64,000 bases of DNA from Hyphomonadaceae bacterium TMED5. Its GTDB lineage: Bacteria; Pseudomonadota; Alphaproteobacteria; Caulobacterales; Hyphomonadaceae. The notes beneath the pieces were generated by a model that worked only from the letters and a program-made list of their open reading frames with translations, made no database searches and had not been told where the DNA came from. The stretch covers positions 186,001 to 250,000 of the forward strand of contig NHBK01000014.1 in the NCBI GenBank assembly GCA_002173095.1. Reading direction: 5' to 3'. This document shows positions 1 through 9,623 of the stretch, in pieces (position 1 is the first letter of the stretch; every line of letters begins with the position of its first letter). Both the position numbers and the translations under genes were made by a program.

Positions 1-100
1 GCTCATAGAAATCACCCATCCTGAAAAACAGGAGTGTGTCCGGGTTACGGGACTTGATTTCGAGGTATTGCGCCATGAACGGCGTGACGGTTTGGGACAT
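1..100 (-). CDS. mutS: DNA mismatch repair protein MutS, N-terminal fragment (runs off window)
   Basis: Only the first 33 codons are inside the window; the gene continues beyond base 1. The translation starts [16 protein letters not shown] and carries the MutS domain I signature RMGDFYE at residues 27-33. Its Phe31 and Glu33 match the Phe-x-Glu pair that stacks on and contacts the mismatched base in MutS. MutS recognises mismatches and small loops after replication. The ATG at 98-100 (complement) lies about 150 bp from maeB on the other strand, a divergent mutS/maeB pairing known from many alphaproteobacteria. The identification is firm despite the short length because the N-terminal motif is highly specific. 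Confidence 0.9.
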   Translation of the reverse strand, partial: MSQTVTPFMAQYLEIKSRNPDTLLFFRMGDFYE

Positions 101-247
101 AGTGTCAGGTCACATGAGAAAATTCGGTGTTCAAGTCAAAAAAACTTCGTCCGCATAGCGGTTATCGACCTTCGGGGAGTTGTTCACTTTAGGACAGGGT
201 TCTACACAGGATTCAATAAGTAAGTGCGGAGCAGGGAACGCCAGCAT

Positions 248-2551
248 ATGAGTAGTCAACGTCCATCTTTCACTGATGAGGAAGCGCTTGCGTTTCACAA
301 GTACCCGACACCGGGTAAGCTTTCTGTCATCGCGACCAAGCCAATGGCAACCCAGAGGGATCTTTCTCTCGCCTATTCACCGGGCGTTGCGGTGCCTGTT
401 CTGGCCATCGCTGAGGATGAAGACCTCGCATATGACTACACCTCCAAAGGCAATATGGTTGCGGTAATCTCTAACGGTACCGCGATTCTGGGTCTTGGTG
501 ACCTCGGCCCGATGGCGTCCAAGCCGGTGATGGAAGGTAAGTCTGTCCTCTTCAAACGCTTTGCTGATGTGGATTCGATCGACGTGGAAGTGACCACGAA
601 AGAAATCGAAGAGTTCATCACAACCGTGCGCAATATCGGCCCGACTTTCGGTGGCATCAATCTGGAGGATATCAAATCTCCGGAATGCTTCATCATTGAG
701 AGCCGCCTTCGCGAAGAACTCGACATTCCTGTTTTTCACGATGACCAACACGGTACGGCGATTATCGCTGCTGCCGGCCTTCTGAATGCGTGTAAGATTA
801 CGGGCCGTGAACTGTCTGACGTGAAAGTCGCTGTGTCAGGCGCGGGCGCTGCGGGTCTTTCCTGTGCGGGCCTGATCCGTCACCTTGGTGTGAAGCCTGA
901 AAACATCCTGATGTGTGACCGCGAAGGCGTGATCTATAAGGGTCGTGAGACCGGTATGGATCAGTTCAAATCCGGTTTTGCTGTCGAAACGGATAAGCGC
1001 ACTCTGGCTGAAGCCATGGAAGGCGCAGACTGTTTCCTCGGTCTGTCCGTTAAGGGCGCTGTGAACAAGGAAATGATCAAGTCCATGGCGGCGAACCCGA
1101 TCATTTTCGCGATGGCGAATCCTGATCCGGAAATCCGCCCGGAAGAAATTCATGAAGTGCGCGGCGATGCGATCGTTGCGACGGGCCGTTCTGACTATCC
1201 AAACCAGGTCAATAACGTCCTTGGTTTCCCATACATCTTCCGCGGCGCACTGGATGTGCGCGCGCGTACGATCAATGAGGAAATGAAAGTTGCCTGTGCG
1301 CGTGCGCTGGCTCAGCTGGCGCGTGAAGACGTGCCGGACGAAGTTGCAGCCGCTTATCACGGTGCGCGCCCGACTTTCGGCCCGGATTACATTATCCCGG
1401 TTCCGTTTGACCCGCGTCTCATTTCTTACGTCCCACCATTCGTAGCGCAGGCTGCAATGGATACCGGCGTTGCGCGTAAATCCATCGAAGACATGGATGC
1501 CTATAAGGAAGAGCTGGCGCGTCGTCTCGACCCGTCTGCAAGCTTCCTTCAGCGCGTTCAGGGCGCTGTCCGTGTGGAAGAGCCGAAGCGTATCGTATTT
1601 GCTGAGGGTGAAGAACCAGCAGTTATCCGTGCGGCCTTCAGCTTTGAGAGCCAGGAGCTTGGCAAGGCTATTCTGATCGGTCGTGAAGAGCGCGTGCGCC
1701 GTACGATGAAACAAGTTGGCGTCCCTGAAGACGCGCTCGAAATCGTCAACGCATCGCTTTCAGACCGCAATCCGGACTATTTCGACTATCTGTATGAGCG
1801 CCTGAAGCGCAAAGGTTATCTGCAGCGCGACGTACAGCGTCTCGTGAATAATGACCGTAACGTATTCGGTTCGTGCATGGTCGCACTGGGCGATGCAGAC
1901 GGCATGGTGACGGGTGTGACCCGAAGCTATGAATCCGCGCTTTCTGATGTGCGTTTGGTGATCGACCCGGTCGAAAACGAGCCGGTTATGGGTATGTCCG
2001 TTGTCATCAGCAAGGGCCAGACGCTCTTCATCGCTGATACCAACATCACCGAGCTGCCAAATGCTCAGCAATTGGCTGATATCGCGGTCGAAGCGGCTCA
2101 TGCAGCACGCCGTCTGGGCGCAACACCTCGCGTCGCCTTCCTGTCTTACTCCACATTCGGCAGCCCACTGGGCGAGCGTGCAGAGAAAGTCCGTGAGGCG
2201 GTTTCAATTCTGGATGCGCGCGGCGATGTCGACTTTGAGTATGAAGGTGAAATGCAGGCTGGCGTGGCACTGAACCCGCTCGCCAAACGTGCTTACCCAT
2301 TCTCACGTCTGACGGGCCCTGCGAACGTTCTGGTCATGCCAGCTATTCATGCGGCGTCTATCTCTACATCTCTGATGGGCAGTATTGGTGGCGCGACCGT
2401 TCTTGGTCCGATGCTGATGGGTCTTCAGGAATCCATCCAGATCTGTTCACTGGGTGCGACAGTGTCTGACATTGTGAACCTGGCGACCATCGCGGCTTAC
2501 GACGTGAACGAGCCAGACGCTCACGACTCTTTCAAAGACGGCCAGGCGTAA
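248..2551 (+). CDS. maeB: NADP-dependent malic enzyme with phosphotransacetylase-like C-terminal domain
   Basis: Oxidatively decarboxylates malate to pyruvate, supplying NADPH and linking the TCA cycle to gluconeogenesis in the cytoplasm. The N-terminal half has the malic enzyme signatures (AYSPGVAVPVL, FHDDQHGTAI) and a Rossmann loop VSGAGAAGLSC. The C-terminal half, from about residue 430, is the phosphotransacetylase-like domain found in the large MaeB type and usually regarded as regulatory (acetyl-CoA response). The 767 residues agree with the usual MaeB size of about 760. I prefer ATG 248 over the in-frame GTG at 224, because AGCAGGGAA at 230-238 is a suitable ribosome binding site for 248 and nothing comparable precedes 224. 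It is monocistronic; the next gene is convergent. Confidence 0.95.
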   Translation: MSSQRPSFTDEEALAFHKYPTPGKLSVIATKPMATQRDLSLAYSPGVAVPVLAIAEDEDLAYDYTSKGNMVAVISNGTAILGLGDLGPMASKPVMEGKSVLFKRFADVDSIDVEVTTKEIEEFITTVRNIGPTFGGINLEDIKSPECFIIESRLREELDIPVFHDDQHGTAIIAAAGLLNACKITGRELSDVKVAVSGAGAAGLSCAGLIRHLGVKPENILMCDREGVIYKGRETGMDQFKSGFAVETDKRTLAEAMEGADCFLGLSVKGAVNKEMIKSMAANPIIFAMANPDPEIRPEEIHEVRGDAIVATGRSDYPNQVNNVLGFPYIFRGALDVRARTINEEMKVACARALAQLAREDVPDEVAAAYHGARPTFGPDYIIPVPFDPRLISYVPPFVAQAAMDTGVARKSIEDMDAYKEELARRLDPSASFLQRVQGAVRVEEPKRIVFAEGEEPAVIRAAFSFESQELGKAILIGREERVRRTMKQVGVPEDALEIVNASLSDRNPDYFDYLYERLKRKGYLQRDVQRLVNNDRNVFGSCMVALGDADGMVTGVTRSYESALSDVRLVIDPVENEPVMGMSVVISKGQTLFIADTNITELPNAQQLADIAVEAAHAARRLGATPRVAFLSYSTFGSPLGERAEKVREAVSILDARGDVDFEYEGEMQAGVALNPLAKRAYPFSRLTGPANVLVMPAIHAASISTSLMGSIGGATVLGPMLMGLQESIQICSLGATVSDIVNLATIAAYDVNEPDAHDSFKDGQA

Positions 2552-2575
2552 GCCCGGCCGCTTTAAGCGCCTGAA

Positions 2576-4327
2576 TTAGCGGGCCTGTTCCGGAACTGGT
2601 TTTCCTGAACGGGCCTGTCTCAGCCATTCAAGGCCTGCCAGTACAACGGGCACCAGTCCGATCCAGAAGGTGACGACGAACACTGTGTAAAATCCGTCCG
2701 TTTCAATCAGCTCGCCCAAAGGTGCACGGCCCAGAGAGCCGATCAGCATTGTGAGCGAGGCAAGCAGTGCGTACTGAACGGCGGCATATTTCGGATTTAC
2801 GATGGATGTCAGATAGGCCACCGAGGCCACACTGGCAAAGCCTACCGCAAGGTTTTCACCGGCAATTGCGCCCATCAGATTGGTGAGGCCCTGTGAGTTT
2901 TCGAGACCGAAAAGCGGCGGAATGCCTTCTAACAATACATCCAGCCGAGTGAAGCTGAGAAAGGCGGTCATGCCCTGCCCGCCTGCGCTGGCGACCACTT
3001 CTCCGCTTTCAGCGATGAAGCGTCCGGCTGCAAGATCGGCAAAGAGAAGGTTTGTAGCGGCCGCGATGAGCGCCCCCAGAATAAGACATGGCATGCGCCC
3101 CAGCCAGATGAGGGCAACAGCGCCCAGCCCGGACCCGGCAATCGTCATAATGACGCCAAAGGTTTTGGACGCGAGCGCAATCTCATCATTGGTACGGGTC
3201 AGCGCACCGAAGTTCTCACCCAGATAAAACGGATAAGCGAAAGCGCCCCAGACAAGGTCAGCGAACCGATAGGTCAGAACCAGTGCCAGAACCAGAAGGA
3301 AGCCCCAGCCAAGGCGTTGGGTCAGATCCATCAATGGCACCACGATGGATGAGAAAATGGAGTCAGAGGCCTTAGCCGCGACGGGTTTGATTTTGTTTCT
3401 CTGATTGATGAGTGCCGCGACAATGGCGGGCACCAGAACCGTCAGGAAGACAATGGTCGGGCCATTCTCGCGAAGGAAGCTGAAGCCGTTCGGGCGGGAA
3501 GGGACAATAGCAGCGATTGCGTCTTCCGTGCTCACCGGTTGGAAGGTGAAGGACTGATACATGAAATTCAGAATGAAATAGATGCCGACCGCCCATGAGA
3601 GACCCACGGCGATTACCGCGGCATGGCGGAATGGAGGTTCTACGCCAGACTGGCGCGCCATTTCGGCGACCGAGGTTTCCAGTCTTTTAGGCGGAATTGG
3701 CGCGACGAAGGACCCAATTGTCGCGATGAGCATGCCCACGGCCAGCAGCATATAAGTGTAATTCCACCCAATACGCGCCGCCAGCACCAGCGCCAGTGCA
3801 CCGGTGAGAAGCCCAGCAAGTCGATAGCCGAATTGATAAAGCGCTGACATCAGATCGAGGTCTTCATCTGTCTCGGCGACTTCAATCCGCCAGGCGTCCA
3901 GCACAATGTCATGTGTCGCAGAGGCGAGCGCAATCAGCAGCGCCGCGCCAGCAACAAGAGCCAGTGAACCGGCTGGGTTGGTCAGCGCGAGCGCGACCAG
4001 AAGAACGGCAATCAAAATCTGGCAGATGAGCAGCCATGACCGGCGAGCGCCCAGTTTTGACGGGATAATCTCTGTCGGCTTCTGGAAGGCGGGCGACCAG
4101 ATGAATTTGAAGCTGTAGGCCAGAATGATGAAGGACAGGACGCCTATTTCGCGCGGGTTCACCCCGGCTTCGGTCAGCCATGCATTCAGCGATCCAATCA
4201 CCGCGCCATAAGGAATACCTGCGGCGAAAGACAAGAGCAGCATGGCGGCCATGCGGCGGTCTTTCAGGGCTTTAAAGGCGCGGATAAATCGTGGAGCTTC
4301 TTTTTCCTGCTCAGTCGTCTCGGTCAT
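2576..4327 (-). CDS. ampG: AmpG-type muropeptide permease (MFS)
   Basis: Inner-membrane major facilitator protein expected to import GlcNAc-anhydro-muropeptides released during wall turnover, feeding peptidoglycan recycling. The N-terminus reads ...KDRRMAAMLLLSFAAGIPYG and is followed by GSLNAWLTEAGV, the characteristic AmpG start with the substrate-proximal first helix. Many hydrophobic helices follow across 583 residues. It is longer than E. coli AmpG (about 490 residues), with an extended central loop at about residues 270-330 and extra helices. The start codon overlaps the stop of the upstream hybrid kinase gene by an ATGA (4324-4327), so the two are probably translationally coupled. The exact substrate is inferred from family membership. 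Confidence 0.85.
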   Translation of the reverse strand: MTETTEQEKEAPRFIRAFKALKDRRMAAMLLLSFAAGIPYGAVIGSLNAWLTEAGVNPREIGVLSFIILAYSFKFIWSPAFQKPTEIIPSKLGARRSWLLICQILIAVLLVALALTNPAGSLALVAGAALLIALASATHDIVLDAWRIEVAETDEDLDLMSALYQFGYRLAGLLTGALALVLAARIGWNYTYMLLAVGMLIATIGSFVAPIPPKRLETSVAEMARQSGVEPPFRHAAVIAVGLSWAVGIYFILNFMYQSFTFQPVSTEDAIAAIVPSRPNGFSFLRENGPTIVFLTVLVPAIVAALINQRNKIKPVAAKASDSIFSSIVVPLMDLTQRLGWGFLLVLALVLTYRFADLVWGAFAYPFYLGENFGALTRTNDEIALASKTFGVIMTIAGSGLGAVALIWLGRMPCLILGALIAAATNLLFADLAAGRFIAESGEVVASAGGQGMTAFLSFTRLDVLLEGIPPLFGLENSQGLTNLMGAIAGENLAVGFASVASVAYLTSIVNPKYAAVQYALLASLTMLIGSLGRAPLGELIETDGFYTVFVVTFWIGLVPVVLAGLEWLRQARSGKPVPEQAR

Positions 4328-5796
4328 GAATGCGCTTTCTGCCTGGTCGTCCAGCGTTCGACAATGGAGCGCAGTGTGTGAGCGTCAAGCGGCTTGGCCG
4401 CCACAGCATCTGCGCCAGCTGCACGCGCAGCTTTCTCCACATCTGGATTGATTTCGGCAGAAATCGCAATGATTGGCATGGTATTTTTTGCAGTCGGAAG
4501 GGCTCTGATCTGACGCATTGCCTCAAAACCGTCCATGACGGGCATGCGCAAATCCATCAGTACGATGGAAAATTCCGACATTTGAACGGCTTCCAGCGCC
4601 TCTGCACCGGTTGCGGCGGTGGCGCAGGAATAGCCGGCCTTTTCCAGAATACGCGTCGCGAGCAAGGCATTGACCGCATTGTCGTCTGCGATGAGGACCC
4701 GTCCGACACTGCTCGCGTGATCTGGTTCAAGCTCGTCATTGGCGACGTTTGTTTGTGAACCGGACAGGCTCAAACGTTCCAGAAGCGAACTTTCGCGAAC
4801 AGGGCGCATGAGATAGCCGGAACACCCCTGACCGCGCAGGTTTTCAATGTGATCGCGATCTTCCGGACGAATAAGCGCGAGTACGGGCGCAGATTCTGTA
4901 AGTCGCTTGATCTCACTTGGTGGAAGCTGGGCATCAACCAGCCAGACATCCACTTCACCTGCGCCTATAAGGGCCGTGTGACCGGCCTTCTGCGCCATGG
5001 CTGCGAGGGAGAGCTGCAATGGCGGCGACATGCCCGCAAGGCCAATACGCAAATGTTTGTCTGTTCTGGTTTTCGCTGTTTTCGGGAAGGCGACAGCTTC
5101 GGCGGGAAGTGTCACACGAAAACGCGCACCCATGCCCGGCGCGCTGAAAATTGTAACCGTGCCATCCATAGCGTCGACAAGGCGCTTCACAATGCTGAGG
5201 CCAAGGCCCACGCCACCATCTATGCCGCGATGACCGGCTTCGGCCTGTTCAAATGCATCAAACAGGCGAGATTGTGCGTCCTCTGAAAGGCCAGCACCAG
5301 AATCGATAATATCGATCTGCAATTCACTGGTGTTTTCGTTGAAGGCCATATCGATCAGCACACCGCCATCTTCTGTGAATTTGATGGCGTTTCCGACGAT
5401 ATTGAAAAGGATCTGACGGACCCGGCCATCATCCAGAGCAAGCCGGGGTGGCAGGGAGGTGGACGTCCGGATGCAGATATCGAGACCTTTTTCATGGGCG
5501 CGGGGACTTAGAAGTTCTGCGACATCCTGTGCGAGGCTTCGAATGTCTGTTTCGGAGACCTCCAGCTCGACACCGGTCGCATCCATGCGGGCATAGTCCA
5601 GCACATTGTTCAAAAGGTCGAGCAGGCGTGCACCAGAGCGGCGAATGGCGGAAACATAATCTGCCTGCGCGGGAGTGAGTTCGGTTTCGGCAAGCAATGA
5701 TGCCATGCCGAGAATTCCGTTAAGCGGCGTACGGATTTCATGGCTGACAGAGGCCAGAAACCTCTGTTCGATTGGTTGAGCTTCGCCCTTATTCAT
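4324..5796 (-). CDS. Hybrid histidine kinase/response regulator without a sensor domain
   Basis: A 490-residue soluble signalling protein. A HisKA box starts almost at the N-terminus (SVSHEIRTPLNG, phospho-acceptor His19). The HATPase domain follows, with N-box (FNIVGNAIKF, about 131-140), G1 (DSGAGL, 165-170) and G2 (GVGLGLSIV, 195-203). Residues about 250-345 look like a degenerate receiver domain. A canonical C-terminal receiver follows from about 366 (RVLIADDN), with phosphorylatable Asp415 in LMDLRMPVMDG. No transmembrane or PAS segment precedes the kinase core, so input must come from a partner or through the receivers. It overlaps ampG by 4 bp, which suggests a shared transcript and possibly a cell-wall-related role, though that is inference. 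Ligand and output are unknown. Confidence 0.88.
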   Translation of the reverse strand: MNKGEAQPIEQRFLASVSHEIRTPLNGILGMASLLAETELTPAQADYVSAIRRSGARLLDLLNNVLDYARMDATGVELEVSETDIRSLAQDVAELLSPRAHEKGLDICIRTSTSLPPRLALDDGRVRQILFNIVGNAIKFTEDGGVLIDMAFNENTSELQIDIIDSGAGLSEDAQSRLFDAFEQAEAGHRGIDGGVGLGLSIVKRLVDAMDGTVTIFSAPGMGARFRVTLPAEAVAFPKTAKTRTDKHLRIGLAGMSPPLQLSLAAMAQKAGHTALIGAGEVDVWLVDAQLPPSEIKRLTESAPVLALIRPEDRDHIENLRGQGCSGYLMRPVRESSLLERLSLSGSQTNVANDELEPDHASSVGRVLIADDNAVNALLATRILEKAGYSCATAATGAEALEAVQMSEFSIVLMDLRMPVMDGFEAMRQIRALPTAKNTMPIIAISAEINPDVEKAARAAGADAVAAKPLDAHTLRSIVERWTTRQKAHS

Positions 5797-5860
5797 CTCG
5801 CGCGCTATCCCGGTTTTTCACTATCCCGGCCGGCAGCATGTCATAAGGTGATTAACAGAG

Positions 5861-7399
5861 TTATGACCCGGCCATTGCAAAGGCAGGGACGACCGGGTCT
5901 CGCCAGCGATAGGTGAGCGCTTCGGCAAGGTGTTGTCTTGAAATACGGTCGGCCTGATCAAGGTCGGCGATTGTCCGGGCGAGCTTCAGGACGCGGTGAT
6001 AGGCCCGTGCGGACAGGGAAAATTGTGTGGCGGCATCGTTCATAAGTTTACGACCATCTGAATCCAGCGCGCAGGCCTTTTCGATCTGTTCGGATGAGAG
6101 GTCGGCATTCACATTGCGCGTGCCATTAATGCCCGCTTCTGCAAATCGGGCCGCTTGCCGTTGGCGGGCCGCTTTTACGCGGGCTGCGACTTCTTTTGTG
6201 CCCTCAGCGGGTGGTGGAAGGGAAAGATCTGCAACCGTGACAGGCGGGACATCGCAGAAAAGATCAATCCGGTCGAGAAAAGGCCCGGACAGTCGCCCTT
6301 GATAATCCTGCATACAGCGAGGCTTCTTCCGGCAATTGGCTTCTGCTGCACCACCGCCGCATCGACAAGGGTTCATCGCGGCGATCAGCTGAAAGCGCGC
6401 AGGATATCGCACATGTCGATTGGCGCGTGAGATGACCGCTTCGCCGGTTTCCAGAGGTTGTCGCAAGGCTTCAAGAACCTGAGAATTGAATTCCGGCAAC
6501 TCATCAAGAAACAGAACGCCGTGATGGGCGAGGGACACTTCACCAGGTCGTGCTCGCGCGCCGCCGCCCACGAGTGCGGCCATGGACGCTGAATGGTGCG
6601 GTGCCCGATAAGGTCGTCGCCGTGAAAGTTCACCGCGTTCCAGAAGTCCAGCGACAGATTGTATCTGGCTCACCTCCAGAAGTTCTGCGGGTGAAAGGTC
6701 GGGAAGCAGGCCTGTCAGCCGTGTGGCCAGCATAGATTTGCCAGAGCCGGGCGGGCCGCTGAAGACAAGATTGTGCCCTCCGGCCGCTGCAATTTCGAGT
6801 GCGCGCTTTGCGCCTTCCTGGCCTTTGACGTCTTTGAGATCGGGCGCGGGTGGTAGTGCTTTTGCTGAACCGGCTTCCGGAGGCGTAAGCACAAGACGGC
6901 CGGCGGCATGATTGATGAAGGTCATCAGGCTTTTTATGGCTATGACATGCCCGCCGCCCCAGGCCGCTTCGGGACCAGAGCTTTCTGGACAAATGAGCGA
7001 AAGTTCAAGCGCCTCGGCCCCAATTGCCGCAGGCAGCGCGCCATATGTGGGTTGCAAATGCCCATCCAGAGACAATTCTCCGATCGCTGCCATATTGTGG
7101 AGCGCGTCTTCAGGAATTGCATTGATCGAAGCCAGCAATGCCAGCGCAATTGCGAGATCGTAATGGCTGCCTTCCTTGGGGAGATCGGCTGGCGCCAGAT
7201 TTACAATGATGCGCTTTGGAGGAAGGGCCAGCCCTATCGAGGCGAATGCTGCGCGAACACGTTCCCGGCTTTCGGCAACCGTTTTGTCCGGCAGACCGAC
7301 AATAGAAAAGTGCGGCTGCCCTCCAAGTAATTGGACTTGTACATCAACTGGTCTTGCATCAATACCATCAAACGCAAAGGTTGTAATTCTGCTGACCAT
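5861..7399 (-). CDS. comM: YifB/ComM family AAA+ ATPase (Mg-chelatase-like)
   Basis: ComM-type hexameric helicase; in transformable bacteria the family promotes branch migration during integration of incoming DNA. The N-terminal Lon-protease-like fold carries NLAPADLPKEGSHYDL. Walker A GPPGSGKS is at about 215-222 and Walker B LFLDELPEF about 80 residues later. A cysteine cluster (MNPCRCGG, then NCRKKPRC) and the Mg_chelatase_C region complete the 512-residue protein. I chose ATG 7399 because MVSRITTFAFDGID matches the usual start of alphaproteobacterial homologs; an in-frame GTG at 7426 would add nine residues. No other competence genes are visible nearby apart from the pilus genes. Confidence 0.9.
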   Translation of the reverse strand: MVSRITTFAFDGIDARPVDVQVQLLGGQPHFSIVGLPDKTVAESRERVRAAFASIGLALPPKRIIVNLAPADLPKEGSHYDLAIALALLASINAIPEDALHNMAAIGELSLDGHLQPTYGALPAAIGAEALELSLICPESSGPEAAWGGGHVIAIKSLMTFINHAAGRLVLTPPEAGSAKALPPAPDLKDVKGQEGAKRALEIAAAGGHNLVFSGPPGSGKSMLATRLTGLLPDLSPAELLEVSQIQSVAGLLERGELSRRRPYRAPHHSASMAALVGGGARARPGEVSLAHHGVLFLDELPEFNSQVLEALRQPLETGEAVISRANRHVRYPARFQLIAAMNPCRCGGGAAEANCRKKPRCMQDYQGRLSGPFLDRIDLFCDVPPVTVADLSLPPPAEGTKEVAARVKAARQRQAARFAEAGINGTRNVNADLSSEQIEKACALDSDGRKLMNDAATQFSLSARAYHRVLKLARTIADLDQADRISRQHLAEALTYRWRDPVVPAFAMAGS

Positions 7400-7755
7400 T
7401 GTCCCATCCAATTGCCTCTTATCCACAAACAGAACAATACAAGAACATTAAGTGCAGGCAAGATAAAAATTCGCGCTGAAATTGATTAGCGGACCAAATC
7501 TCCACTGAGCTGTTTTTATTAGCAATTTCAGCGCAAGCAAATTCTATGCAAATTATATAGATGTAGAAAAAAAATAATGAAAACAACGTATATTAGAAAT
7601 ATCGAAAGTTCTAAATATTAACAAATGGTCGACGTGTGCACGATGTATGATGAGATTCGCCTGATGAAATTAAAGCTTTAAACACGTTCATTTGGGAGAA
7701 TTTACCTGATACAGACTAAAAAACATCAGATCAAATAATATCTGGGAGAGGGCTG
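7400..7755. other. AT-rich intergenic region upstream of a Tad-type gene pair
   Basis: About 355 bp with no plausible gene, markedly more AT-rich than its flanks. It holds a perfect 12-bp palindrome TTAAAGCTTTAA at 7670-7681 and a looser inverted repeat, TTAGAA at 7593-7598 and TTCTAA at 7609-7614. It must contain the start signals of the divergent comM gene and of the 7756 gene, but no clear -35/-10 pair stands out. The last bases before 7756 provide the Shine-Dalgarno GGGAGAGGG. Confidence 0.5.
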
Positions 7756-8181
7756 ATGTATGCGAATTATAGACGATATATTCGAAGTATAAGTGGAGCA
7801 TCGGCGGTCGAATTCGCCCTGATTGCGCCAGTATTTCTATTCTTGATTGCTGCCGTGGTCGGGTATGGACTTATGTTCCTGACAGCAATCAGTCTCCAGC
7901 AATTGGGAGCTGACGTCACCCGCGCTACAATTGGCGGCGCAACACAGGGCGAAAAAGCAAATCTCGCTGACGGACTGCTGACCTCGGCAACAAACGAGTA
8001 TGTTCTGATCGACAATACCAGAGTGCAGGTCGATGTTGACTATGACCTCGGCAATGAAATGACCGTCGTACATTTACAGTATGACATCACCGGTCATCCG
8101 ATTGAAATTTTCCGAGGCATTCTGCCCATGCCGGAAAATACCTTCCATGTGCGCCAGACGATTTCGGAGCACGCTCTTTGA
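7756..8181 (+). CDS. TadE-like pilus-associated pseudopilin
   Basis: A 141-residue protein with the TadE signature near its N-terminus: a short basic segment, then SGASAVEFALIAPVF (residues 13-27) beginning a single transmembrane helix. The conserved Glu19 lies five residues after the likely prepilin-peptidase cleavage at Gly14. TadE-type pseudopilins act with Flp pili in the inner membrane and periplasm. A strong Shine-Dalgarno (GGGAGAGGG) precedes the ATG. It is followed by a TadG-like gene whose TTG start overlaps this stop codon. The pair lies about 26 kb from the main tad locus in this window, so it is either a detached part of that system or serves another surface structure. Confidence 0.8.
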   Translation: MYANYRRYIRSISGASAVEFALIAPVFLFLIAAVVGYGLMFLTAISLQQLGADVTRATIGGATQGEKANLADGLLTSATNEYVLIDNTRVQVDVDYDLGNEMTVVHLQYDITGHPIEIFRGILPMPENTFHVRQTISEHAL

Positions 8182-9623
8182 GTCCGTATCGTCGGTTCCT
8201 TAGTGATACTCGCGGTGCGTCTATTGTTCTGTTCGCATTGGCGATTGGAGTGATTGCGTTGATCGTCGCGATTGTCGCGAATCTGGGTCTGGTTTATCTC
8301 GACAAACGAAAGTTTCAGGGCGCCGCCGATATTGCTGCTATTCAGCTGGCACAGGCCGAACACCCCAATATGTCAGCCCTGCGCCTGCACCTGGAAGAGC
8401 AAGGTTTGAATTTGCAGGACGCAAACCTGATCCTGCAGCGCGGCCGATATCACTATGATGCAGACATTGCACCAGAAGCCCGGTTCACAGAGGACAGTTC
8501 AGACTGGAATGCTGTTCGCGTGGATGTGCGCTTCCCGATTGAGGAGCGCGTTATGGCGTCTGCGCTCAGGAATGATAATTTTCTGAGTGTCCATGCAGTT
8601 GCCGCCCAACGTCAGACAGCTGCGATCTATCTCGGGTCACGGTTATTGCGCCTGGAAGGCGGGCTTTCCGGCGCGCTTTTGAATGCGTTGCTGGGCTATG
8701 AGGGCCGGATATCGGTGATGGATTATAATCAGCTCGTCGATATTGATATCGATCTGCTGACAATGATTGAAGCGCTGGAAACGAGCCTGGATGTAGACGG
8801 CTTGTCCTATAACGATGTGCTGAGCACCGAGATTACACTCGGCCAGCTCGTTGCGGCGCTTGATGTGTCCGGCGACCCTGATCAGCGTGTGGTTGGGCTT
8901 CGCCTTCCGAACGCCTTTGCGCGCCGTACCCTGAGGCTGGCAGATGTTATCCGGCTGGGACGTGCCGGAAATCAGACGATTGAAACCGGGCGCCCGGAAG
9001 GCAGTTTTGGCGCAAGCGCGGGTGAATTATTGTTTGCGGCGGCGGCCCTTGCAAACGGAGACCGACAGATCGAGCTGGATCTGGCTGTGGCCGACGGGCT
9101 TGTGGGGCTTGAGCTGGATATTGGCGACCCTGAAAAATTCATGCAGTGGAATTATTCGTCCAATAGCCGGACGACAGCGCAAACCGCACAAACTGATCTG
9201 GGAATTACGCTATTGGATGGCAGCGAGTTTCTGAACACTGAAGTTTCACTTCAACTGGCTCAGGCCAGCGCGCGCATGGAGGATGTGGTGTGCGATGCGG
9301 CGCGGAACGTTCAGGCGGTCCATGTAGAGGTTGAAACGTCACCTGCCGAGCTGGTTCTGCGTACGCCAATTTTAAGAACATTGCGGGTCGATTTGTCTTC
9401 GGGCAGCACAGCAATGCTGGAATTCACACCCGAACAGATCACCAATGGTGAGACGCAGACCGTGAATAGCGGACTGGGCGTCAATCTGAACGGCGTGCCC
9501 TTGCTTTATCGCCCTCTGACAGCGTTTGTCTCAGAGCTACTCGAAGAGTTGGGGCTGTTTGTGGGTGAGGCTGACGTCCGGGTTACAGACGCCAGCTGCA
9601 CGCGGGCTTATCTAGTCGACTGA
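8178..9623 (+). CDS. TadG-like membrane-anchored protein
   Basis: A 481-residue protein with a TadG-type N-terminus: RGASIVLFALAIGVIALIVA forms one helix, then DKRKFQGAADIAAIQLAQAE, typical of TadG and related von Willebrand-type Flp-associated proteins. The rest is a large, probably periplasmic domain that I do not recognise in detail; no clear metal-ion-dependent adhesion motif was seen. The start is TTG 8178, fused to the preceding stop as TTGA (8178-8181), which implies coupled translation with the TadE-like gene. The last 16 bases overlap the convergent gshB gene. Role inferred: accessory or minor component of a Tad-type pilus. Confidence 0.7.
   Translation: MSPYRRFLSDTRGASIVLFALAIGVIALIVAIVANLGLVYLDKRKFQGAADIAAIQLAQAEHPNMSALRLHLEEQGLNLQDANLILQRGRYHYDADIAPEARFTEDSSDWNAVRVDVRFPIEERVMASALRNDNFLSVHAVAAQRQTAAIYLGSRLLRLEGGLSGALLNALLGYEGRISVMDYNQLVDIDIDLLTMIEALETSLDVDGLSYNDVLSTEITLGQLVAALDVSGDPDQRVVGLRLPNAFARRTLRLADVIRLGRAGNQTIETGRPEGSFGASAGELLFAAAALANGDRQIELDLAVADGLVGLELDIGDPEKFMQWNYSSNSRTTAQTAQTDLGITLLDGSEFLNTEVSLQLAQASARMEDVVCDAARNVQAVHVEVETSPAELVLRTPILRTLRVDLSSGSTAMLEFTPEQITNGETQTVNSGLGVNLNGVPLLYRPLTAFVSELLEELGLFVGEADVRVTDASCTRAYLVD

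Noticed and set aside
224-247. Upstream GTG start for maeB
   Set aside because: No Shine-Dalgarno before it, whereas ATG 248 has one and matches the usual N-terminus.
2542-2574. CAGGCG...CGCCTG inverted repeat between maeB and ampG
   Set aside because: Only six-base arms with a 20-base loop and no T tract; too weak to call a terminator.
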